Shown: in pieces, positions 1 to 6,699 of the stretch | Layout of the letters: each line of letters opens with the position of its first letter | Numbering within the stretch: position 1 is the first letter of the stretch | Assembly (NCBI GenBank): GCA_963805505.1 | Contig: CAWDUP010000003.1 | Coordinates: 1 to 59,880 of the forward strand | DNA: 59,880 nt | Direction: 5' to 3' | Source of the DNA: JANPBY01 sp963805505 | GTDB lineage: Bacteria > Actinomycetota > Actinomycetes > DATJPE01 | The notes under the pieces: generated by a model | Seen by the model: only the letters and a program-made list of their open reading frames with translations | The model's database searches: none | Told to the model about the DNA's origin: nothing | Program-made: the position numbers and the translations under genes

Positions 1-52
1 CTCTCGAGCGTGCTGTCGGACTGTGCTGCTCGGTCACCAGGGTCTTGGCCAT
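1..52 (-). CDS. 5' end of a divergent gene, probably a TetR-family regulator (partial)
   Basis: Read on the minus strand, an ATG at 52-50 opens a frame without stops to the window edge, beginning M-A-K-T-L-V-T-E-Q-H. A short polar N-terminus is usual before the first helix of TetR repressors, but no family motif is reached inside the window. The stronger argument is context: the start lies only 2 bases from two 13-bp palindromes (55-67 and 80-92) that separate it from a divergent membrane-protein gene. That is a common arrangement for an autoregulated TetR repressor and its target. The assignment is inference; the rest of the gene is outside the window. Confidence 0.4.
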   Translation of the reverse strand, partial: MAKTLVTEQHSPTARSR

Positions 53-54
53 TT

Positions 55-92
55 CGTACTTAGTACGGTACGGTCTGATCGTACTAAGTACG
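55..92. promoter_or_regulatory. Paired palindromic operators
   Basis: CGTACTTAGTACG (55-67) and CGTACTAAGTACG (80-92) each have 6-bp palindromic arms around a single central base, and the two copies are exact reverse complements of each other. Their centres are 25 bp apart. They fill the gap between the start at 52 (minus) and the DUF4386-type gene at 117 (plus), so one regulator could control both directions. Confidence 0.7.
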
Positions 93-116
93 GGTCATCT
101 CGACGGAAGGACCGAC

Positions 117-788
117 ATGAACAGCCACGGGGCAGCAACCGCGCCCGGCACCAACCCACGACGAGGTGTTCTCTCGCGGCGGATGACTGCGGTTACCGTC
201 GGGATCCTGTTCCTCGTCCAGATGATCACCGCCATGATCGGGAGCTCGCAGATCCAGGCGTTTGAGGCCGGGGACACCACGACGGTCCCAACCACGGGCG
301 TGCTCTTCATGGTGTGCTCTGGGCTGGCCGTCGTCGGGATCGGCCTTCTCATGTACCCGATCCTGAGGCCCGTCGATGCGAACCTGGCCATCTGGTATCC
401 AGTGCTCAGAGTCGTCGAGCTCGCGGTCTCCGTCGCCTGCGGCGTCTACCTCCTGAGCCGGCATGAGGTCGTCCCGAACCACATGCTCTGGGTCTACATC
501 CCGACCGGCATCGGCGGCCTGGTCCTGACCTACCTGCTCTACCGGTCCCGGTTGGTGCCTCGCCCGATCGCCCTTCTGGGCCTCGTGGGCTATACGGCTC
601 TGACCCTTGGCGTGCCCCTCGACCTGCTGGGCGTCCTCGACATGAACGCCGGACTTGGCCTTCTGCTCCTGCTCCCCGGCGGGTTGTTCGAGTTCGTCGC
701 CATGCCGATCTGGCTGATCGCGAAGGGTTTCAGCGCCTCGGAGCTCGACGCGGATCTTGTTCGGCCCGTGATGGTGGCCGCGCGCTGA
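117..788 (+). CDS. DUF4386-like integral membrane protein
   Basis: A 223-residue protein with about six hydrophobic segments. The first (about residues 25-45) follows an Arg-rich N-terminus, and polar loops such as YRSRLVPRP separate the later ones. Layout and length match DUF4386 proteins, which have no established biochemical function. The ATG at 117 is chosen because GGAAGG lies just upstream at 105-110; a longer frame opens upstream but would run through the operators. Its control region holds two palindromes and a divergent, probably TetR-type, regulator, so expression is likely inducible. The family assignment rests on overall resemblance and is moderately sure; the membrane location is clear. 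Confidence 0.7.
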   Translation: MNSHGAATAPGTNPRRGVLSRRMTAVTVGILFLVQMITAMIGSSQIQAFEAGDTTTVPTTGVLFMVCSGLAVVGIGLLMYPILRPVDANLAIWYPVLRVVELAVSVACGVYLLSRHEVVPNHMLWVYIPTGIGGLVLTYLLYRSRLVPRPIALLGLVGYTALTLGVPLDLLGVLDMNAGLGLLLLLPGGLFEFVAMPIWLIAKGFSASELDADLVRPVMVAAR

Positions 789-841
789 CGCCAAGCTGGG
801 GTCGACAGCGGGCACCAGCGGTGATCAGAGTTCCTTTCACA

Positions 842-876
842 TAGTGCACTAGAAAGGACATGGAGTGCATTATAGT
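842..876 (+). promoter_or_regulatory. Operator and promoter-like region of the XRE-cupin gene
   Basis: TAGTGCACTA (842-851) is a perfect 10-bp palindrome. Its half AGTGC recurs at 864-868 and 874-878. TATAGT (871-876) is a good -10 element and ends 6 bases before the ATG at 883, so transcription could begin at the start codon itself (leaderless). No Shine-Dalgarno sequence precedes 883, which fits. The palindrome covers the -35 side, a typical place for autorepression. Confidence 0.5.
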
Positions 877-882
877 GCCCGG

Positions 883-1494
883 ATGGTCAGCGAGGTCGCG
901 GTCGATCCGGCCGCCGCGGCCGCGCGCGCGATCGGTCGCCGCGTTCGGGCTGGTCGGGTCCAGCTGGGCTGGACCCTGGACCAACTCGCACAGCGCTCCG
1001 GCGTGAGCCGCCGGATGCTCGTGAACGTCGAGCAGGGGGTGGCGAACCCCAGCATTGCGACGCTGCTCCGCGTGTCCGACGGGCTTGGGATCGGCCTGCC
1101 CGCGTTGGTGGACACCGCAGACGACGGAGCTGACTCGGTGGTAGTCCATCGAGCCCACGAGGTCACGGCGATGTGGACGACGGCCGCGGGAGGGTCCGCG
1201 CGCATGGTCGCCGGGACGCGTCCGCCCGACGTCACGGAGCTGTGGGATTGGCGGCTCGGCCCCGGCGACGAGTACCGGGGTGATGGCCACCGCGCGGGGA
1301 CCCGTGAGCTCTTGCTGGTGCTGTCGGGCACCGTGGCGCTGCTCGTTGGCGGCTCCGGGCACAGGCTGAAGCCGGGAGACTCGGCGAGCTTCGACGGTGC
1401 GGTCACCCACACCTACCGCAACGCCTCGGCCACCCGGCCTGCCCGTTTCAGTCTCGTCGTCTACGAGCCCTCGCTGACCGTGGATCAGCCATGA
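883..1494 (+). CDS. XRE-family regulator with C-terminal cupin domain
   Basis: A 203-residue cytoplasmic DNA-binding protein. Residues about 15-70 form an XRE/Cro helix-turn-helix, including LDQLAQRSGVSRRML and the following GVANPSIATLLRVSDGLG. Residues about 120-195 form a small cupin with the LLLVLSGTVALLVGG strand pair and LKPGDSASF. In this family the cupin senses a small ligand. The start at 883 is preferred over GTG 865 because a -10 element overlaps the longer version. The stop overlaps the next ATG (ATGA, 1491-1494), so it is co-translated with a B3/4-domain protein, a pairing common in bacteria. The ligand is unknown. Confidence 0.85.
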   Translation: MVSEVAVDPAAAAARAIGRRVRAGRVQLGWTLDQLAQRSGVSRRMLVNVEQGVANPSIATLLRVSDGLGIGLPALVDTADDGADSVVVHRAHEVTAMWTTAAGGSARMVAGTRPPDVTELWDWRLGPGDEYRGDGHRAGTRELLLVLSGTVALLVGGSGHRLKPGDSASFDGAVTHTYRNASATRPARFSLVVYEPSLTVDQP

Positions 1495-2213
1495 CTCCCG
1501 AGGCAAGGCTCTTCGACGTCCTTGGCCGGGCGATCGTCGACGACCGGGTTTTGTCGTTTCGCCCCGACTACCGTGCGCTGCTCATCGTCGTGTCCGGCGT
1601 TCGTAGCGGCCCGACAGATGCCGTCAGCGATGCTGCACTCGGTCGCGCCGAGGAAACCGTCCGCACGCGCCTGGCCGGCCGCGCGCCGGAGACCCTCCCG
1701 GAGATCGCCTCCTGGCGGAACGCGTTCCTTGGCTTCGGTGTCAAGGCTCGTGAGGCACGCAGCAGCGTGGAGGCGCTCGTGCGTCGCGTCGATGCCGGCC
1801 TCCCCCGGATCAACCGAGTCACCGACCTCTACAACGCCGTGTCGGTCGAGCATCTTCTCCCGCTCGGCGGGGAGAACCTCGATCGCTACGTCGGGGCGCC
1901 TCGACTCGTGCGTGCCACCGGGGACGAGCCGTTCGACACGATCGCCAACGGCGAGCCGGTCACGGTCACCGCCCGACCTGGCGAGGTGGTCTGGCGCGAT
2001 GACGTCGGCGTGACCTGCCGCAGGTGGAACTGGCGGCAATGCGTACGGACCCGTCTCGATGAGCGGACCAGGAATATCCTGTTCATCCTTGACGGACTGG
2101 ACCCCGTCAGCACCGCGGCGCTCGAAGCAGCGGGGAGTGCCCTGATTGCCGCGCTAACCGCCGACACCCCCGAAGCCGACACGGTCACACGACTCATTGG
2201 CGCCACCAGCTAG
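1491..2213 (+). CDS. B3/4 domain protein (PheRS beta-like)
   Basis: A 240-residue soluble protein resembling the free-standing B3/4 domain of the phenylalanyl-tRNA synthetase beta chain, the fold that carries editing activity in the full enzyme. Recognisable parts are the Arg-rich central helix region, the GLPRINRVTDLYNAVSV stretch and the later VVWRDDVGVTCRRWNWRQC segment, which is characteristic of stand-alone family members. It lacks every other synthetase domain, so it is not a tRNA ligase. It overlaps the regulator upstream by 4 bp and is probably its functional partner. Editing of a mischarged tRNA or handling of an amino-acid-like ligand is possible, but the role is unknown. Confidence 0.75.
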   Translation: MTPEARLFDVLGRAIVDDRVLSFRPDYRALLIVVSGVRSGPTDAVSDAALGRAEETVRTRLAGRAPETLPEIASWRNAFLGFGVKAREARSSVEALVRRVDAGLPRINRVTDLYNAVSVEHLLPLGGENLDRYVGAPRLVRATGDEPFDTIANGEPVTVTARPGEVVWRDDVGVTCRRWNWRQCVRTRLDERTRNILFILDGLDPVSTAALEAAGSALIAALTADTPEADTVTRLIGATS

Positions 2214-2244
2214 CGACGCGCCCACCGACGTCCAGGAGCACTGC

Positions 2245-2550
2245 ATGATCTGCGCCCAGTTCATCTTCAAACCTGGCACCTACGACGACGACTTCCATCG
2301 TCTCGACCAGCAGATCGCCGCCTTCGCTCGCAGCCTCCCCGGTTTCGTGCGGACCGAGACCTGGCATGCACCTGAGGGCGGCGTCGTCAACGCGATGTAC
2401 TACTTCGAGAACCAGAAGTCGGTCGCACAGCTGGCTCGCTTCCCACAGCACCGAGAGGCCAAGGGGCAGGTGCAACGCTGGTACGACGGCTATCGGATCG
2501 TGATCAGCTCCGTGACTGCAACGTACGGCGACGACCGCCTCCCCGCCTGA
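2245..2550 (+). CDS. Antibiotic biosynthesis monooxygenase (ABM)-like protein
   Basis: A 101-residue protein with the ferredoxin-like ABM fold pattern: an N-terminal strand (MICAQFIFKPG), a helix with LDQQIAAFARSLPGF, then a strand with ETWHAPEG and a hydrophobic end. ABM proteins act as small oxygenases, haem-degrading enzymes or simply dimeric ligand binders, so the reaction cannot be read from sequence. ATG 2245 is chosen because AGGAG lies at 2234-2238; a frame opening at 2197 would overlap the upstream gene. It starts 31 bases after the B3/4 gene and may share its transcript. Confidence 0.7.
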   Translation: MICAQFIFKPGTYDDDFHRLDQQIAAFARSLPGFVRTETWHAPEGGVVNAMYYFENQKSVAQLARFPQHREAKGQVQRWYDGYRIVISSVTATYGDDRLPA

Positions 2551-2740
2551 GGCGATGCCCGCGCGATCTGTCCCGATGGAAGGTCGCTTCGGACCAGAGT
2601 TCTGCGCGCGAATCTCGACGTAGTCTCCACGGTCCCTCTCCGGTCCGCGGCAGCCGCAGCGGAGGACCTGGCGAGATGGGAAAACTGCCCGACCCACCTG
2701 GGACTGTGGCCCCTGGTCGGCGGGACTCGCGCTGAGGAAG

Positions 2741-2768
2741 CCTGCTCGGGTCAGCCCCGACGAGCAGG
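2741..2768 (+). promoter_or_regulatory. Leader hairpin overlapping a ribosome binding site
   Basis: CCTGCTCG (2741-2748) pairs with CGAGCAGG (2761-2768) around a 12-base loop. The 3' arm runs into the GGGAG ribosome binding site (2767-2771) of the collagen-like gene at 2779, so folding could limit translation. It could also be a weak terminator of the preceding genes, but no U-tract follows. Confidence 0.35.
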
Positions 2769-2778
2769 GAGATGGGTC

Positions 2779-3474
2779 ATGAACGGTCGTTCGCGCGGTG
2801 CATTCGTCGTCGTTGGGGCAGGGGCGCTTGTCATCGCAGCGGTGGGCATGGCGAACGCGAGCATCCCCGCACCGGACGGCACGATCACGGCCTGTACAAC
2901 GGTCATCAGCGCGCGCATCATCGACACCGCCAGTCAGCGCTGCCGAGGCAGCGAGAAGGCGGTGACCTGGAACGCTGGGGGGCTGACCGGCGCAGCCGGG
3001 CCAGCCGGTCCAGCAGGTCCAGCCGGCCCGGCCGGACCTGCGGGCGCGACGGGTGCGGTCGGATCACCCGGCGCTCCTGGCCCCGCGGGTCCCGTAGGGC
3101 CGGCCGGCCAGCCAGGGACGAGCACCACGACCCACCTCTACACGACCGGTGTCTCTCCATCCGTTGCCCTGGGGAACATCGCCGAGCTCGCCCCTCCTGC
3201 GGGCGACTACCTGGTCAGCGCGAGCGGTCAGCTGGACGCTTCTGGTGAGGCGAGCGCTGACTGCGGCCTGGTCGTCGACAACGAGGCTGCGCAGACCGAG
3301 ACCCAGCTGGCGGTGATCCATGTGGACAAGTCCACAAACAACGCGATCAGCGCGTCGATCCCGGTGACCATCGTCGGCGGCGACTCGCTGGTCTTCTTCT
3401 GCACCTCGAGCAACGGAACGGCGCACGTCGACTTCTCCGCCCTCAACGCGCTGCGGATCGACGAGGTGAACTGA
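2779..3474 (+). CDS. Secreted collagen-like (Gly-X-Y) protein
   Basis: A 231-residue protein. Residues 1-28 form a signal peptide (Arg near the N-terminus, hydrophobic core, likely cleavage after GMANA). Residues 29-70 are a small N-terminal domain with Cys39 and Cys55. Residues 71-115 are 15 uninterrupted Gly-X-Y triplets, mostly Gly-Pro-Ala, the hallmark of a bacterial collagen triple helix. Residues about 116-231 are a beta-rich domain with two more cysteines, resembling the trimerising C1q/TNF-like heads that follow bacterial collagen stems. It probably forms an extracellular trimer for adhesion or surface display. It stands alone; the ABM gene ends 228 bp upstream. Confidence 0.75.
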   Translation: MNGRSRGAFVVVGAGALVIAAVGMANASIPAPDGTITACTTVISARIIDTASQRCRGSEKAVTWNAGGLTGAAGPAGPAGPAGPAGPAGATGAVGSPGAPGPAGPVGPAGQPGTSTTTHLYTTGVSPSVALGNIAELAPPAGDYLVSASGQLDASGEASADCGLVVDNEAAQTETQLAVIHVDKSTNNAISASIPVTIVGGDSLVFFCTSSNGTAHVDFSALNALRIDEVN

Positions 3475-3488
3475 CCACCTCGCCCCCG

Positions 3489-3878
3489 CTAGTCATCGAG
3501 GCGTTCGAAGGGGACGACCTCGCCGACGTCGCCGTCGTACGTCGGAAAGGTGATCTTCCCCGCGGCGACGCACCACCGCGCTGCCTCGAGCCGGAGCCAG
3601 CCCGCTCTCACCATCGGGTCCTGGCTCGCGATCGCCAGGGCTTCTTCGACACCCACGGTGTAGACGCTCATGCCGCGGAGTCGTTCGTCGGTCTGGGAGC
3701 GCATCGGGCCGTTCGCGGCGGTGATCCCTCTGGCGGCGAGGTCGGCGCCGAAGGCCAGGTGTCGTCCCTGCAGGTCCTGGACGGTCGCTTTGTCGAGCTG
3801 GGGCGGGTCGTCCGGGCGGATCAGGAAGACCACGGTCCTGACGTCGAACTCGGCCGGTACGCCAGGAGGTCGCTCCAT
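3489..3878 (-). CDS. YciI-like protein
   Basis: A 129-residue protein with a YciI/DGPF-type fold: the strand VRTVVFLIRPDDP, then a helix HLAFGADLAARGI, a glycine turn with GPM, and the family-like VGVEEALAIASQDPMVRAGW, where Asp-Pro in a helix before the last strand is typical. YciI proteins are small, usually dimeric, and mostly of unknown function; some have muconolactone-isomerase-like or dehydrochlorinase activity. It is convergent with the collagen-like gene and ends 15 bp from it. No neighbour points to a substrate. Confidence 0.7.
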   Translation of the reverse strand: MERPPGVPAEFDVRTVVFLIRPDDPPQLDKATVQDLQGRHLAFGADLAARGITAANGPMRSQTDERLRGMSVYTVGVEEALAIASQDPMVRAGWLRLEAARWCVAAGKITFPTYDGDVGEVVPFERLDD

Positions 3879-4296
3879 GGTCCGGAGCCTACGTCCGCAC
3901 GAGGGGCCGGCGATCCATTCCCGCCGCTCTGTGCGGACTAGCCCGTCAGGAGGGAGAGCCGGACCTCACGCATCGGGTTGTCCATGTTGGTGCCCACGAG
4001 GCACAACCCGACTGCTAGTCCCCAGGGCGAGGCGACCCACGACAGGGAGGCTCGCGTACGGCGCCACGAACGCGGGCAGCATGGCGGAACGTCCTGGTCA
4101 CCAGGCCCGGGACGGGCTACTTCCTCGCGCGAGCAGGTGTCGCGGACGCCAGCCCTGTCTCTCCTCGTTCCCGCGTGGATGGCCTGGGCGACGGCGCGGG
4201 GCCAAGTGACTCATCAAGATCGGACCAACGACCCTGTCCATGCAGTTGCGCCAGGAGAAGGCTTGAGCGGCAACAGCGAGTGGGAGTGGTGCGACC
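3879..4296. other. 418-bp stretch without an intact gene
   Basis: No intact gene is convincing here. The only coding-like signal is on the minus strand at 3938-4082 and is listed as a possible pseudogene. The rest shows no clear hairpin terminator, repeat or RNA motif. GGGAG at about 4281-4285 serves the membrane-protein start at 4297. Confidence 0.4.
3938..4082 (-). pseudogene. Possible remnant of a membrane-protein gene (3' end)
   Basis: On the minus strand one frame begins at ATG 4082 with a hydrophobic run (LPAFVAPYASL). A neighbouring frame then carries SWVASPWGLAVGLCLVG and TNMDNPMREVRLSLLTG, ending at TAG 3940-3938. Joined by one frameshift near 4040 they would read as a transmembrane helix with an ordinary cytoplasmic tail. 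This could be the decayed end of a gene or chance in GC-rich DNA. No upstream part is visible. Confidence 0.2.
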
Positions 4297-5211
4297 ATGG
4301 CGACGGAGTCAGAGGGGCCGGGGGTTCACCTGCTTGGCCCTGGACCGACGGAGGGGACCGGCGAGCGGGCGAGGAACTCGGTCGACCGGCTGCTCGCTGT
4401 GCCGCTCTTCGTACTCGCAGCGGGGGTCGCCTGCGCGGCGCTGCTCGGACCACTCGCCACGGGGTGGGTTGAGTACCACGTCGTCGGTGACGTGGAGAAC
4501 CAGATTGTCGGTGGGGACCTCGTGGCGCTGGCTCTGGTAGCACCCGTGTGCGTCTTGGCGGGCGTGCTCACCCTCCGCGGGCTCCGAGCAGGACCAGTGC
4601 TCGCGCTCGCTCCGACCGCCTTCGTGATGTACCTGTACACCCAGCTTGCCGTTGGCGGTGAATTCGCGGCGGTGGACGGCGACAGCGAACGACTCTCCCC
4701 CTTGCTGCTTGTCCTGTTCTGGCTTGCGGCTGCAGGATTCGTGATCGCCTGGCGGTCCGTCGATGTAGCGGCACTGCCGGCCTTAGGCGATGCGCTGCGC
4801 CGCACTGTCGGCGTGGTCCTCTTGATGGTTGCGATATTCCTCACCTTTGGCCTTCACCTGCGCGGGCTGGTCGACGTGATCGACGGTCCTCCCTACGACA
4901 TCGGCTATACCCAGGGGCCGACGGTGTTCTGGATCGTGAAGTGGATGGATCTCAGCCTGGTCGTGCCTTTGATGGTCGTCACCGCGGTGGGGGCACTCAG
5001 ACAAGCGCGGTGGGCGGCCTTGTTGACGTACGCGGTAATCGGCTGGGGCGCTTTGCTAGGCAGCGCCGTGGCCGCCATGGGGCTGGTGATGGTGATCCGA
5101 GTTGACCCGGCTGCGAGCACAGGTGGCACTGCGGTGTTCGTCTGCTTCGCCCTTGCGTTCTGGGCACTGGCGGCCTGGTTGTTCCAACCATTGCTTCGCC
5201 AACACAGCTGA
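4297..5211 (+). CDS. Integral membrane protein, unknown function
   Basis: A 304-residue protein. The polar Glu/Gly/Pro-rich N-terminus (about 30 residues) is followed by roughly seven hydrophobic segments (first VPLFVLAAGVACAALLGPLA, last FVCFALAFWALAAWLF). A segment after the third contains a short acidic loop (AVDGDSERLSP), and a loop GPPYDIGYTQGP lies before the fifth. I do not recognise a family motif. The ATG at 4297 has GGGAG about 12 bases upstream. The next gene on the same strand starts 126 bases later and could be co-transcribed. Confidence 0.65.
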   Translation: MATESEGPGVHLLGPGPTEGTGERARNSVDRLLAVPLFVLAAGVACAALLGPLATGWVEYHVVGDVENQIVGGDLVALALVAPVCVLAGVLTLRGLRAGPVLALAPTAFVMYLYTQLAVGGEFAAVDGDSERLSPLLLVLFWLAAAGFVIAWRSVDVAALPALGDALRRTVGVVLLMVAIFLTFGLHLRGLVDVIDGPPYDIGYTQGPTVFWIVKWMDLSLVVPLMVVTAVGALRQARWAALLTYAVIGWGALLGSAVAAMGLVMVIRVDPAASTGGTAVFVCFALAFWALAAWLFQPLLRQHS

Positions 5212-5337
5212 TCCGCAAGGCGGTCATGGGCGGACCCGCGAACCCGCCGGCCGAATCGGCGGCATCCCGGTGTGTCCTCGGCAAGCCGCTGGTTCTGCCG
5301 AAGGTGGCTCGATGGCTGCGCCGCGCATACTGAGGCA

Positions 5338-6660
5338 GTGGTCACGGATCTGCGCCGATCGGCAGTGTTCCGGTCTACCCGGATCGCCTCCTTGGTCGCG
5401 CGTCTGTCTGCCCGCTCGGCGATGACTGCTCTACGTGCCCGGTTCGATGAAGAGCCGCACGAGCTTCGTCGCAGGTCCCGTGCTCGCAACGCCGATGCGC
5501 TCCGCACCACGCTTGGCGAGATGAAGGGCGGGGCGCTCAAGGCTGGCCAGCTCCTCTCAACAGTCGACTCGCTGTTTCCACCGGACCCTGACCGCACGTG
5601 GACCGAGGCTCTGACCTCGCTGCAGGAGTCCAACCCGCCGATGGACTGGGCGCAGGTGGAGCCGGCTCTGCGTCGTGGCCTGGGTGCGCGGTGGTGGGAG
5701 TCATTGGTCGAGATCGACACCCAGGCAGTGGCTGCAGCCTCCCTGGGGCAGGTGCACCGTGGGACCTGGTGCGATGGCCGGCAGGTGGCGGTGAAGGTGC
5801 AGTACCCCTTCGCGAAGGCCGTCCTCCTCGCCGACCTCCGTGCCCTTTCAGCATCCCTGCGCGTTGCCGGAGCCGTCCTTCCGGGTCTGCTGGCTGCACC
5901 TCTCGTGGACGAGCTACGGCTGCGAGCGACGGAGGAGCTCGACTATGCGCACGAGGCGCGGGCGCAGCGGGAGGTCGCTGCTGCGTTCGCCGGATCCAGC
6001 GAGTACGTCGTCCCCGACGCAGTCGCGGCTGCGGATGGCGTTCTCGTGAGCGAGTGGGTGCACGGTCGCCCGCTCGTGGCCGTGGCTGAGGACTCCGATG
6101 ACGAGCGGCGTCGGGTCGCCTCCTTGTATCAGCGCTTTGCGCTGCTGGCGCCCGCGCGTGCGGGCTGGTTGCACGCCGACCCGCATCCAGGGAACTTCCG
6201 GGTGACGCCGGATGGCCGCCTCGGCGTGATCGACTTCGGAGCTGTTGTCGAGATGCCGGACGGCCTGCCCCCGGCGTTCGGCCGGCTCGTGCGCGCTTTC
6301 GCCGATGAGTCCACCCCCGGTGACGCGCTGGCAGCGCTCGAGGCGGCCCGGTTGGTCCAGCCGGGCCGGAGGGTTGATATCGGGAGCCTCCGAGCGGTCA
6401 TGTCACCCTTCAGCGAGCCCGCCCGCCACGAGGAGTTCTCGTTCTCGTCGTCGTGGTTGCGCTCCTGCTTCGCTCGCGATGACGCGGCCCGTGACCCCGA
6501 CTACACCGCAGCAATGGGGCTGACGCTGCCGGCTGAACACCTCATGACGCAACGGGTCTGGCTTGGAGTGATCGGGGTGCTGTGCCGTCTCGACGTCGCT
6601 GTCCCCGTCCGCTCCGTCCTCTGCGAGCTGCTCCCTGGTTTTGAGCAGCCGCAGCACTGA
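5338..6660 (+). CDS. ABC1/AarF (UbiB-type) atypical protein kinase
   Basis: About 440 residues with the full UbiB signature set. These are the KxGQ motif at residues 68-71 (KAGQ), AASLGQ at 133-138 replacing the normal P-loop, the ATP-binding Lys at 153 (VAVKVQYP), EELDYAHEA near 200, the catalytic loop HADPHPGN at 279-286 and DFG at 299-301. UbiB-family proteins are membrane-associated ATPases or kinases linked to isoprenoid-quinone and lipid homeostasis. As actinobacteria use menaquinone, the role here is open. The frame is open upstream to 5272; GTG 5338 is chosen because similarity to the family begins just after it, but its ribosome site is weak. Confidence 0.85.
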   Translation: MVTDLRRSAVFRSTRIASLVARLSARSAMTALRARFDEEPHELRRRSRARNADALRTTLGEMKGGALKAGQLLSTVDSLFPPDPDRTWTEALTSLQESNPPMDWAQVEPALRRGLGARWWESLVEIDTQAVAAASLGQVHRGTWCDGRQVAVKVQYPFAKAVLLADLRALSASLRVAGAVLPGLLAAPLVDELRLRATEELDYAHEARAQREVAAAFAGSSEYVVPDAVAAADGVLVSEWVHGRPLVAVAEDSDDERRRVASLYQRFALLAPARAGWLHADPHPGNFRVTPDGRLGVIDFGAVVEMPDGLPPAFGRLVRAFADESTPGDALAALEAARLVQPGRRVDIGSLRAVMSPFSEPARHEEFSFSSSWLRSCFARDDAARDPDYTAAMGLTLPAEHLMTQRVWLGVIGVLCRLDVAVPVRSVLCELLPGFEQPQH

Positions 6661-6699
6661 GCATCTACGGCCTGGTCGGCTGTGAGGGGTGACCCAGTC

